From Geosiphon pyriformis (taxonomy: Eukaryota; Glomeromycota; Glomeromycetes; Archaeosporales; Geosiphonaceae), in assembly GCA_016748015.1 (NCBI GenBank), contig JAAOMT010000128.1:863471-927470 (forward strand): DNA of 64,000 bases, in the 5' to 3' direction. Position numbers and translations under genes: made by a program. The stretch's first letter is position 1; the number at the start of each line of letters is the position of its first letter. A model generated the notes under the pieces. It saw nothing but the letters and a program-made list of their open reading frames with translations. It made no database searches and was not told the DNA's origin. Below, in pieces: positions 37,206 through 48,176 of this stretch.

Positions 37206-39299
37206 ATGTTAATAGATTATAACACGATGTGGCAACCTCTCTTGGATCAATTCAATCAAGGGGCTGTCACTACAATTTTGGTGGCCTGGCTTCCAAAGAA
37301 ATTGGAAGCATTTTTATCCGGCAATATGGCTGTTGATATGTTCTTAATAAGTGCACTCGCCGCAGCAATCACAGCTCTTTTAGGAACTATATACAGTCTT
37401 GGTGGTGGATTATTTACAGGTTCATTTCCCTGGGCGCGTAATCTGGTAACCGTTCAAGTAGAATACTACGTGACAGGAATATATGGTGATCAGTCTGTCT
37501 CAACGCTATACGAGGCAATTTCTTGGTTAATCGGAAAACAAACAAAAGATTTGTCAAAAGGCATGTTTATCGTTCAACCTCAGACTGCAGATTGGGATGA
37601 ACAGGATGATGATGATTGTAAACCACCCGGTTTCAATGTTTTGCCTGAACGAGGTCAAGATATCACAATCACGTACAAAAAACAAAAATTCCAGGTTAAT
37701 TTCAACATGCCAGTCAATGATTCTGGGAATGATGGTAATTCAAACAACAACAATAATCGTCAAGCAGATACCTCAAAGCCCATGCCTTCAATTTACTTGT
37801 CAACTTTTGAGGATAAAAATCCAAAGGTTGATACCGTTGCTGACTTCATTGAAAATGTTACTCGTGCTTATCTTGAGGATAAAAAAAAGAAACGTTCAAG
37901 ATGTCGATACGAGCGTACCGATGGTTATTGGTATCGAATTCAAACATTAAGTGCTAGCCGTGGACTGGATACGGTCGCATTAGATGAAGCTCAAGAGAAA
38001 TTATTGGAAAAGGAATTGAACACTTTTATTCAAGATAAAGAATTTTATGCTCGTATTGGTATGCCTTATCGTCGTGGTATCCTTCTCTATGGAAAACCAG
38101 GAACTGGCAAGACTAGTTTGATCAATGCCATTTCGGCTGAATTGAATCGGGATCTTTATTTCGTAAATCTCAAAAACATTAAATTTGACAATGAGCTCAG
38201 CGCTGCGTTCAGTGGCGTTCCAGCAAATCAGATCATTGTACTGGAAGATGTTGATACAATGACACGAGTAGTACACAGACGATCACGAAAAACTAAAACA
38301 ATAATCTCGGACTCTTCTGGTAATTCTGGCTCTGTTGTTTCAAAAGACGATGATAAACCGAAAGGAATCGGTCCCGATTCTTCGGATTTCACTCTTTCTA
38401 CATTCCTCAGTTGTCTTGATGGTCATATTCTATCGGAAGGCACCATCATCATTATGACGACCAATCATGTCGAACACCTTGATCCAGCCGTTATTCGACC
38501 AGGTCGTATGGATCTACGTTTGGATCTTGGTTATTGCACTCGTTATCAAATCAATAAAATGTATCGGACCATCTTGGAAGATTCAAACGCTCAATTCCCA
38601 CCAGAACTTTTAGAAATAATTCCAGAACGTGTTTTGCCTCCTTGTGAGGTTATGATGAATATGGTGCTCTATCGAAATGATCCGAATCTAATTACTAAAA
38701 AGATTTTTGATTTGGTTGAAACATATCGACACAAAGAATATATTCCACTTGAGGATCAAATCATCGAAGAAGAGGAAATAGAAAAGACTGAAAAGGATAA
38801 AGGAATAGTAAAAGATACGAAAGAATTGAAGAACAAACAAAGTGAGGATCTTAAGGACAATAAAGATGAGGAAGAAAGCAAAGAAAAAGAGGACAAGAAA
38901 GAAGGAAAAGATGAAAAGAATGAAGAAAATAAAAAAGAGGATGTTGAAAGAAAGGAATCAGATTCAGCTGAAATAAAAGTTGTGCTTACCTCCTCTGAAT
39001 CCACCCCCATAATAACCACAACTGTAGAGTCCACAACTAAATCATCAAATATCCAAAATACTATAAAAGAAAACCCCGAGAAAACATCTACTCACAAGAA
39101 GTCACGTAAATCTTTAAAAGATGGTAAACCCAAGGTAAAAATAATAACCACCACCACCATCACAAAGACCACAATCACCAACGATGATAGACCAGAGATA
39201 ACTAAGACTGTTGATGAAAATGAAACAGCGGTTTCGGATAGTGATAATAGTACTGTGGTTGATTCTTTGACATTATCTGAATCAGAAGAAAATAAATAA
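37206..39299 (+). CDS. BCS1-like membrane-anchored AAA ATPase with long charged tail
   Basis: A single exon of 697 residues. A hydrophobic segment at about 41-66 (DMFLISALAAAITALLGTIY) precedes a BCS1-N-type region, as in the Bcs1 family of mitochondrial inner-membrane AAA chaperones. Walker A GKPGTGKTS is at about 296. Walker B IIVLEDVD is at about 343-350, sensor FLSCLDG...IIIMTTNH at about 400-418, and DPAVIRPGRMD supplies arginine finger residues. Between Walker B and the sensor there is an insertion of about 40 Ser/Lys/Asp residues not usual in Bcs1. The last 170 residues are Glu/Lys and Thr/Ser rich. The motifs predict an active ATPase. True Bcs1 is near 450 residues and matures the Rieske protein; this larger form belongs to the expanded BCS1-like group of fungi, with role and compartment unproven. 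Confidence 0.88.
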   Translation: MLIDYNTMWQPLLDQFNQGAVTTILVAWLPKKLEAFLSGNMAVDMFLISALAAAITALLGTIYSLGGGLFTGSFPWARNLVTVQVEYYVTGIYGDQSVSTLYEAISWLIGKQTKDLSKGMFIVQPQTADWDEQDDDDCKPPGFNVLPERGQDITITYKKQKFQVNFNMPVNDSGNDGNSNNNNNRQADTSKPMPSIYLSTFEDKNPKVDTVADFIENVTRAYLEDKKKKRSRCRYERTDGYWYRIQTLSASRGLDTVALDEAQEKLLEKELNTFIQDKEFYARIGMPYRRGILLYGKPGTGKTSLINAISAELNRDLYFVNLKNIKFDNELSAAFSGVPANQIIVLEDVDTMTRVVHRRSRKTKTIISDSSGNSGSVVSKDDDKPKGIGPDSSDFTLSTFLSCLDGHILSEGTIIIMTTNHVEHLDPAVIRPGRMDLRLDLGYCTRYQINKMYRTILEDSNAQFPPELLEIIPERVLPPCEVMMNMVLYRNDPNLITKKIFDLVETYRHKEYIPLEDQIIEEEEIEKTEKDKGIVKDTKELKNKQSEDLKDNKDEEESKEKEDKKEGKDEKNEENKKEDVERKESDSAEIKVVLTSSESTPIITTTVESTTKSSNIQNTIKENPEKTSTHKKSRKSLKDGKPKVKIITTTTITKTTITNDDRPEITKTVDENETAVSDSDNSTVVDSLTLSESEENK

Positions 39300-40315
39300 T
39301 CTGTAAATTGTAAAAAAAAAATTATTTAAAATCTGCATTTTGCAAGTTTGGACAATATTAGAAACTAAAATAAAACAAAATTGGCTACAATTCTTAATAA
39401 AGTAAATATCATAACTGAGTTTTTTGTCTTTTCTTTACTCTTTACAAAAATAGTTTTAACATAGTTTTTTTTTTTTTTTTTTTTTAAATAAAGAAAAAAA
39501 TGGCAACTTATTTTTAACGCAAAACATGAAAATTATTACAAATAAACAAAGAATTTATAACCTCACTAGATTCATTATTCGTCAAAGAAACTACTTAATA
39601 TCTCACTTTATAAAGGTTTTTTAAAGAGGGTTCCATCAATTCGTTTCTTTTTGCCAATTTACCAAAAAAAAAACCTCAATAAAGTCAGCTCGAGAATTTT
39701 TATTAACTTTAATAAAAATGTTACAATATTGTGTCTTTTATTAATTACATTCAATTTTATCGTATGCGATCAAAAACCCAACTTCCATTGATTCATTGAT
39801 CGGACCAAACAATTAACCCCGTTAAAAGTTTTGTCCTCCGACTCTGGTGACGAAATATTCGGTTAAAAAGTTGCTGACCTAAAGTATCAATCAAAAAGTG
39901 TCTGAACCTAGCGAAAGATATGGAAATGTTCGATGATAGTCAAGCCGAACCGTTTGTTATATATTAAGCTCTGCCCGCAGAAGATATTTAGAAAATTAAA
40001 GGAAACTGTCTTAATGATTGAATTTAAATTTGATTTTGTTTGTCAGAAAAATGATGTGATACCTAATTTGAAAAGAAATCACATTCTTACTACCAAGATT
40101 TTTTTAAGACTCATAAATCTCTAAACTGATGAATTTAAAGAAAACTCAGAGCGATCTATTTCTAAACAGTCCTGGAATTTTATAATTATGATATCCACCT
40201 ATTTCAATGTCTGCGATGGTTGGTGAAAGAAATTAAACCAAGTACACAGTTGGAAAGGTTAACTAATCAACTTTTTGAAATTCAAAATTAGACCTCCTTT
40301 AAAATCCATGGTATA

Positions 40316-40364
<49 letters not shown>

Positions 40365-40501
40365 TGTTCTTCCTCAACAATATAAGGATAGAAAGTAAAC
40401 TCCAATGCAATCTTTTACACCAATCATACTTTTATTTAAAATTTTAATATAAGAAATCCGAAGAGTTTGAAGTCTTTTCATATCAAAATTAGAGATCATG
40501 C
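39300..40501. other. Intergenic region between convergent genes
   Basis: 1.2 kb between a plus-strand and a minus-strand gene, AT-rich, with a T23 run at about 39463-39485 and (TAA)n at 40315-40363. No ORF that I support. Confidence 0.6.
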
Positions 40502-42711
40502 TTATTTGTTGAAAATATCAACGAGAAAATCTTTGAATAATTGTCTATCCTTTTCATTTGGAGCCTTTGGAGTGAGAGATAATTTCAGTGAAAACATTTC
40601 CAAGTTCTTTGAAAAAAATGGGTCTACCTTTTTACCATTATCAAGAGCCTTTGGGAATTCCCGCGTCCAACACTGAAGATGGTATTGGGCCCAATCAATT
40701 TCCTCAAGTAAGTTTATATCAATCTGTACTTGAGGCATATAGGTCACTTGTGAAGTCGTGTTAATTGCTTGAACAGAATTTCCATCATCCAGATTTATAA
40801 AAGAAAATAAATCCATTTCACTATTGGTTATCCCTGCTTCATATTTGGGCTTTTCCTGGACATCTGTACACTTGGTGGAGCTCAAACCTTCTGAAACATA
40901 CCTATCCTGGTGTGAGAAAAATCTCTCATCAATTTGATCTTTAGGGAAAAATTATTATGAAAAGTCAATGGGATAAAAAAATTTAACTCATTCTTCGACC
41001 CGATTAATTAAGAAAAGTTACCCCAAACTGCCCTACCCTTTCCTTTCATCCATTCATACCGTTTTTCCAGATCTTTAATAGAAACGTTAATTTTTTTAGG
41101 AAGATCTTGATTTTTTTCTTTATTTGGTGTATTTTCAAAATCCTCGGGAGAAAGGGCGGCTGTTTTTGGAGGCTCTTTATCTTTTTTCTTTTTGGATTCA
41201 TTCTCAAAACCTTCGAGAGATGTGCTGGCTTTTCCTGGAATTTCGACACATTTTTTCTCATCGAGTTCATGTTCTTTTTCTCCTATGGTAGATCTTGTTG
41301 GGACTTCATCATCGAACGGAATCAAAAGGTGAAAATTTAAAGGTTCTTTGATCTCATTTTTTGCTTTTTCAGTTTCTTGAGCGTTGAATTGGTGCTTTAG
41401 ATTTCCCTGGTTATTTCATTGCATTCAAACAACCTAAAACAAAGATCAAAAATTATTTTAAATTAATTTCAATCTTACCGCTATCTTTGATTGGTTCTCA
41501 AAATGTTGTTCCGTTTCTCTTTGAATTGGGATTTGAAAATTGGGGATATTAATCCCAAGATCCTTAGGATATGATCGTTTGAAAATCATTTTTGCTTTTT
41601 CCCTATTATTTAATTTGGATCAATAAAATTTACAGATTAAATACGGATAATATAAAGTACCGACCTTTTATAATTAAATTCTTCAGAGCCGTTTCCTTCA
41701 TCATCCGTAGAGCTCTGAGATTCCTTGGGAGAATTTGAAAATTCCAGTAATATTTGCCGATAGTTTAAAAAGAATAATCTCTCTTCCTCTTAAATTATCT
41801 GAATGTTAATCATGACATTAAAAAGGACCTTGGAAGTTACCTGGTTTAAATCGTCAGGTTGATTAAGTTCCAAACTCCCTTTTTCAGTCATTTCAGTATG
41901 GGTAAACGAACTTGGTTCCAAGTTCTCTTCTTTTGAAGTATTTTCTTTGAGATGAGTTCCAATCGGATCAAGGATATTCTTGTTGAACTGGTTTGTATAA
42001 TTAAAAACCCCATACTTAACAAATGGGTAATATTCTAAGATTTTTCCGAATTTTTAAAGTAGGGCTTTGGTTATAATAATACAGAACTGCTGAATAATGA
42101 AAATAATCTCAAGTTTTTTATTGCATAGCTAAAATATTGATTTTTCCCAAAAAATAATATATGATTTCAATAATACATCAAATCAATTCCATTCAATTTT
42201 TCCGCTCACCTCCTCACAACTTTCTAAACCAAATCCTTCTGTTTCTTTAAAATAATTTCTTTTGAAAGCCTCCATAAATTCGTGGTTATTTTTCTGTTCA
42301 ATTTTTATGAATTCTTCGTCCTCTAAATCCCGATTTACTAGGCTGCATCCATCAATTCGAATAAATTTTTCATGCCAAGGATGTTTGCTTGTTGTCATTC
42401 GAACCTGATCAGGCCAATCGTGAGGAACATAGCCATAACGCCATCCTTTTTCTGGATCTTTGAAATCGATACCAGTAATATCATTTAAAATCGTCTCCCT
42501 TCCGACTTCCTCTTGTCTTTTCGATGGAAGTAATGAGTGAACCTATTTGCAGGGATAATAGATTTAGGTTCGAACTATTTTTTGTTGTCTTTTTTGATTA
42601 AAAAGTTAACAAAAATTTCAAACTCACTTTCACCTGTGGATGTCCAAAATTCTTTTCCGATAAATATCGTTGATAGTTATGTTTGAGATTTTTATCATAT
42701 TGATCACCCAT
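40502..42711 (-). CDS. Uncharacterised seven-exon gene, about 555 residues
   Basis: Exons on the minus strand: 42628-42711 (MGDQYDKNLKHNYQRYLSEK), 42210-42542, 41841-42034, 41665-41786, 41479-41602, 41022-41406 and 40502-40938. All junctions except exon 2 to 3 fit in phase; that one needs a donor slightly inside exon 2 (a GTTGTG site) or an unseen small exon. Visible features are GWRYGYVPHDWPDQVRM and KHPWHEKFIRIDG in exon 2, Ser/Glu/Lys-rich low-complexity middle exons (KKKKDKEPPKTAALSPEDFE), and a more ordered C-terminus (EEIDWAQYHLQCWTREFPKA). I see no signal peptide or membrane segment. Not recognised. Part of the gene, 41702-42553, is duplicated and rearranged at 50069-50820. Confidence 0.7.
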
Positions 42712-43862
42712 GATTTAGGATGAAGGATATAAGGGTCGAGGGAAATATTTAAATGATAAATATTTACTTTTAAACTTTTTGATAAATGGAACTGGTTTAA
42801 AAAATATTTATAGTGTTTTTGAATGAGAATATATAATCAAGTAGATGACAATGTTCTTAAAAAATATTCTCGTGATGATAATTCAGGTTTGATATCAAAG
42901 AAATTCTTTATTAACTTTGTGAAAATTAGTAGGATATCTTTTGATGAATCATTTTGTAACAATAATGAGAAGCCATCAGTTTCTAATGATGTAACTTAAT
43001 AGAAATATTTAGTGTTTTGTAATCTCATTTATTTTTGTGTGATATGGTATTGGTAGAAGTGTTTTTACTAATACACACATACACGATGACATATTTTAGA
43101 AAAAAAACTATCCTCTAATTAATGAGTGGCGTGTGACTTTATCATTGAATCAAATCTTGACTTGGGATTAGTCATTTAAATAGAGTACTTTTTTTGGGGG
43201 AGAGGGGGGGAAATATCATAAAGATTATTTATTTATTTTTTATTTAATTAATGGAACCAAAAATATAAAAAAATTTTAAACATAAAGTTGTCAAATTTGC
43301 ATTATTTATTATGTGATAAAAATTTTAATAAATTGGTTAACAATAAAAAAATCTTTATAGGTAAGCACGGAAAATTTTCTAATGAACTTGTTCAATATAA
43401 AACTTATAATTGAAAAAAATTAAAAAAGGTCTTGCCTAAATTTTATATAATCATTTTTAACTTTTTATTCACATTCTCAAATGTCACATTTTGAACTTAT
43501 TTCCAGTCCTATATATTACCTCCAATTAATTTGCTTTCCCTTTTCTGGACAATTTTCCCCAAAAAAGTATTACTTGAGAAGTTTCAATTTTTTTTACCAT
43601 AGAAAAATTTATTTTAAAATTTTAAAATAATTCAAACAAGGAATCCCTAGAAACCCTCATATAATCAAAGTTTTTTTTAAAAAAAGATATTTGAATTTTG
43701 AAACCTTTCGTACTTTTTTTATCCTTTAGCAATATATAAATGCGCATAACAATATATGCATTTAATGGGGAACATTAATATTTGAATATGGTAGGCTGGA
43801 AATTGTCCTTCTATTTCATTTTTTCCTATCATAATCCAAAAGACTTTTAACCGTTCGTTCAT
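42712..43862. other. Intergenic region
   Basis: 1.15 kb, AT-rich, with G-runs GGGGGAGAGGGGGGG at about 43196-43210. It contains the promoter of the gene to the left and the 3' flank of the gene to the right (both minus strand). No ORF. Confidence 0.6.
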
Positions 43863-44885
43863 TCATTCATTCGTTTCATACATCTGGTCAACAACATCCG
43901 TAATAATGACATAATTCTTCAACATGCGTTCCAAAGCCAACACCCGTTTCCTCAAAGCCAAGATTTCTCCCTCAAAACTCTTCCTCTCAAACATCTTTTC
44001 GCTATCTTCCAAAAATGGTAACTCGATTCTCATTCCACTCTTTGCCATTCGACTGTAAAATCCCCTTTGTTGCTTCCAAAACACAACTCTAGTAACATAT
44101 CCCCAAGGATCTATGCGAAAACTACCAAATAATAAACAATAAATGATCGATAAAATAAAAAGAAGACCACCTAAAGCGGACAAGAAATCCCAATTTGTGT
44201 ACGATAGATATTCTCTTCGTTCTGTGATTGTGGTCTTGTATTCTTGAACGTAGAATTTTGTAAAACCTGATGGTGATTTAGTACCGAGATTTAATATTGG
44301 AAGAAATTTAAAAGATCGAGAAAAGGTTGGTTCAATTAGATTGTGATTTCGGATTTCGGTGTATTGAAGGTGATATTGGTATCCCAATGGAACGGTGAAT
44401 CGGTTCATTGGTTCGCTATCGTTTATGTTTGAATCTTCAAAAACTGTTACTCGAATCACACCATCGAGATCATTGCTGAAGTTTCCAATCGGTGAAACAA
44501 AGAATCCAAAAATTGGCGCTTCTTCCGTATAATATTCAGGATATTTGTCACCATCAAATACAAAACACGATTGATCTTTATTCGACAAATTATTAACAAA
44601 CTTATTCAAAGATGACGTATTTTGTCTAGGACCACCAAGTGAAGTGTTAACATTTAAGACAACATCAAGAGTCTTGCCATTTAAATCTTGCAAACAGAAT
44701 TGTATCGTTGGGGCAAGCGTCTTAACGTCCCAAAGAGTGGTATATTTAACCAGGGGCAAGTGAAAGGCATCGTATTTTCGAAATAGATTTTGAATAATGC
44801 ATGTGATAATTACGACAATGCCGAATATGATTGTAATGGCTCTCGCAAGTTGTTCAGGGGCACTAAGAAAATTGTGAGCAACCAT
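43863..44885 (-). CDS. Uncharacterised two-TM membrane protein
   Basis: 340 residues in one exon from ATG (MVAHNFLSAPEQLARAITII). The frame is open ten codons further upstream but has no ATG there. Hydrophobic segments at about 16-34 and 235-254 enclose a 200-residue loop with a Cys pair (FCLQDLNG, SCFVF) and N-glycosylation-like NTS, NFS and NTS sites, so the loop is probably lumenal or extracellular. After TM2 come FRIDPWGYVTRVVFW and a heptad-like C-terminal helix (EGEILALRKRVLALERMLK), a likely cytosolic coiled coil. I know no named family; proteins of this layout are probably a lineage-specific fungal family. Confidence 0.75.
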   Translation of the reverse strand: MVAHNFLSAPEQLARAITIIFGIVVIITCIIQNLFRKYDAFHLPLVKYTTLWDVKTLAPTIQFCLQDLNGKTLDVVLNVNTSLGGPRQNTSSLNKFVNNLSNKDQSCFVFDGDKYPEYYTEEAPIFGFFVSPIGNFSNDLDGVIRVTVFEDSNINDSEPMNRFTVPLGYQYHLQYTEIRNHNLIEPTFSRSFKFLPILNLGTKSPSGFTKFYVQEYKTTITERREYLSYTNWDFLSALGGLLFILSIIYCLLFGSFRIDPWGYVTRVVFWKQQRGFYSRMAKSGMRIELPFLEDSEKMFERKSFEGEILALRKRVLALERMLKNYVIITDVVDQMYETNE

Positions 44886-45900
44886 GATTATTTTCAAATT
44901 TTCTTTCGAGAGCAAAAATAATTAACTTCACTCCAAACTAAAAAAGAAATTAGGAATCCTCATTCAAAGTTATATCCAACGAAACCGCGTCAAATTTTCC
45001 TTGTGATAAGTTTTTCGTTATGTTCATGATTTGATGGGCTCTCAAGGATGGCTTGATGATAAGCGCAAAAACAAACAAAAACAGTTCATCATTCCTCGAA
45101 TTAGAAAGAATATCGAATTACAGCCCGTGAGACTTTGAACGAGATGGGAAGTTTCTCATGTTAGATGAGACAAAAGTAGCATAGCTTTAGAATTGGGCTT
45201 GCAATTGACAAGGTATCAAACAAGTAAAATCCAGGAAAAAAAAAAGCCTGATTTATTAAATGAAAAGAAGGGACTCTATTATTATTTGGATTGTTGGGAT
45301 TTGATAATAAAAATGTGGCGAAGATGTGAGTGTGACTTCTATGATAAAATTTTTTATTTGAATAAATATTGAGTTTGGGCTTCTACGAAGAATCTGAAAA
45401 AAGTTTTTATTCGCCACTGCCGAGTTGAAAAAAAAATATTAAGCACATTTCCAAAATGAAAATTTCTTAACTCAGGGTTAGAATCCGAAAAAGTTTAAGC
45501 TTCGAATGAAGACTGTGCTTGGCTAACAAATTCTTGTGCATTCGAATTGTAGAGGTTTTTAGTTTTTAATTTTCCCATGAATATTAACCCTAGTTTTAAA
45601 TAAATTCCCAATAGAAAAATTCTTTGAACAAAGAAATCTCGGAAAATTCTTTAATGAAACCAATTTCTTAAACCTAGTAAGATGACTCGGTGGCGTTTTT
45701 GGAATTATTGTGACTTGTAAAATAATTTGAAAATTTTTTTTTTCACTTTTGAATTATCATCTTGTTTTTTGGTTTTGATTTTTCTTGTTTATGCATTATT
45801 GATGAACCAGTTGTTTAATTAACACTGGTAATTAATACCACCTGACATATTTTTGTAATGCCATTTCATGAATTGTTGATATTTTTTGTTAAAACTAAAA
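44886..45900. other. Intergenic region upstream of the two-TM gene
   Basis: About 1 kb, moderately AT-rich, no ORF recognised. It should contain the promoter of the minus-strand gene. Confidence 0.5.
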
Positions 45901-45925
45901 AAAAAATTTACTTTTTCAAATTATA

Positions 45926-45960
<35 letters not shown>

Positions 45961-47604
45961 TTAAATTAATACATATAATTTAAAAATTTTCTTAATAATA
46001 TAAAAAATTTATTTATTTTTTTGCTAAAAACTAATTAATTTACTAACTATAAATATATTAATTTGAATTTGAATTACTGAACTTAAAATAAGTAATTGTT
46101 TTATAAAAATAACTTTTTAAAATTTTAAGAATTAAATATTTTATAAAAAAATACTTAAAATTATTTATAAATTAATATTTAAATTGAATTTTTTGAAACA
46201 TAAATTATTATTTATATTAATTTTATTGTTAATAATTTAATAAAAAATAATTTTTCTTATATAAAAATAAATATAGATTATATATATTAATTTTTTAATA
46301 TTTTTTAAGTAATTTATAATGTTTTATAATTAAAAAATATTTTATTATAAACAAAACAAATATGTAATTTTATTGACAACATAATAAATATAATTATATT
46401 AATAATTGGTCTTTTTAAGTATTTTTAATAATACCAATATAAATAGATAATTAGCAAGCTTTATTTTTTGAAAATATGTTTGTTTATTATAAATAATCTT
46501 TAAAATTATATATTTTTAGGATTTTTTTGTTATAATACTGTTAAAATTGCTTTTGGTATAATATTTATACTTAATATTTATAAAATTAATAATTTTTATT
46601 TAAATTTAAGTTAGTAAACAACAGAATATTTAGCAATATTATTAAATAGTTTATGATTATATTTAATATTATAAATTATATAATACCAGTATTTATTAAT
46701 TTTGAATAATTATTTATATATAATAAAAAAACAAGTTATTAATTAAGTTGCTGTTTTTTATTTTTGATCTTTTAATATAAGTTTTTTAGAAACATTATAT
46801 TCATTTTTTTGATTATATTTAAAAGTAATATAAGTACTATTATCAACAAAACATTATTTATAACTATATATTTTTAATAATATATAAAAATATTAAAATT
46901 TTGTATTATTTTACAAAAATTATATAATATTTTTGGAGATAATAACATTATATAAATATAATTTGTAATTTTATAAAAAGATATAATTAAATATAAAACT
47001 ATGATATAAATAATTTTATATGTTAAGAATAAGTTAATTTAACAAAAAAAGTGGATTAATTTAGCAATTCCTTAAAAATTTTGTTAAAATAATAAAATTT
47101 TAATAATAATTTAATTGTGTTTTTAAATAGGTTTTTTTTATAGCTTGATTTTAATTAGATTTATATCTAATTACATATAAAAAGTATATAAATTATGTTT
47201 ATTTTAAAACACTTAATTATTGTATTATAATAAATAATAATAATAATAATAATTATAAAATTTGCTTAAATTTAATAAAATAATTTAAATTACTTTATTG
47301 ATAAAATGAATGTAAAAAGGTTTTTTGGTATCTAACTTAATGTGGTTTTAACATGAATCTGGATGGTTAGTTACGTATAAAAATGCAAAATTTATATTTA
47401 ATTTTAAATATATCTAGTTAAACCATTAATAAAAATTACATATGTACTGTATATATATATTATGTTCTTTACAATAATTAATTACATAAAAATTATTATA
47501 ATAAAATTTATTCAATAAATTAATTGAAAATTAATATTATTATATTATAACATGTAATAATTTAAATTTAATTAAATAAAATTGTATATAAAATATAACT
47601 TAAC
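45901..47604. other. Extremely AT-rich block with opposite C/G bias
   Basis: Begins with (TAA)n at about 45926-45957, then 1.65 kb of nearly pure AT. Here the residual bases on the plus strand are more often G than C (46501-46560 has about seven G and two C), the reverse of 5620-6560. No ORF. It abuts the broken gene fragment on its right. Confidence 0.55.
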
Positions 47605-47928
47605 TTAAATAAAAATTGTTATAAAAACAACATATGCATTTTTACGTAAATTTTCACGTTCCCTCAATCGCATAGGCAACGAAGTGTTTGATGCTTGTAA
47701 ACTTGTTGTATACCAAGGTGTTAAACCATCTTCAAGCATGTGAGGTTGGGTATAATTTTAAAGAGAAGCATGATTAATTGTTCGTATTATGGCCTCTTTT
47801 ATGCGGGAAGAGGTGGGTAGCAAAGGTGTTCGTTCACTAGAGGGAATATCTGCACTATTTGTAAGGGCATTTTCAGATGAAAATGGTGTCATTTGTGGTT
47901 TTAAGTAAGGTGAATTCGACATTTTCAT
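47605..47928 (-). pseudogene. Truncated gene fragment with SERTPLL motif
   Basis: The minus strand reads MKMSNSPYLKPQMTPFSSEN and then SERTPLLPTSSRIKEAIIRT, a stop TAA at 47758-47760 (a C-to-T change of CAA would explain it), then in the same frame NYTQPHMLEDGLTPWYTTSL and LPMRLRERENLRKNAYVVF before running into the AT block. The codon use is gene-like and the ERTPLL dileucine-type motif is common near the N-terminus of vacuolar or endosomal membrane proteins. The rest of the gene is absent, probably lost to the AT-rich DNA. Parent family unknown. Confidence 0.5.
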
Positions 47929-48176
47929 TATTGGTTATCAGTTATTTTGTTAAGGGGGAGAAGGTTGACTGGGTCTTTTCAAGAACAATCATTTGTAAAT
48001 TACTAACTTTGGGAAAAATAATTTATATGGATCACACTTTAGTGCAACGTTGACAATACCGCGCGATTTTAATTATTTTTGATTCGCTTTTTTCTGGCGC
48101 GAAATTTCGCTCGAAAAATTTCAAATAGATTGAACCTAAATAAATAACTTCAACTCTTAATTGTACTCCTAAACAA
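47929..48176. other. Spacer between the fragment and the MATE gene
   Basis: Contains locally GC-richer sequence (TACCGCGCGATTTT and CTGGCGCGAAATTTCGC, the latter with a palindromic core at about 48095-48110). Possibly promoter of the minus-strand fragment. Confidence 0.4.

Noticed and set aside
38756-39034. Minus-strand Ser-rich frame inside the AAA ATPase gene
   Set aside because: It is the complement of the Glu/Lys-rich tail codons (TTC/TCT repeats).
43190-43260. Possible G-rich regulatory motif or tRNA-like fold
   Set aside because: No cloverleaf can be drawn; it is a simple purine run.
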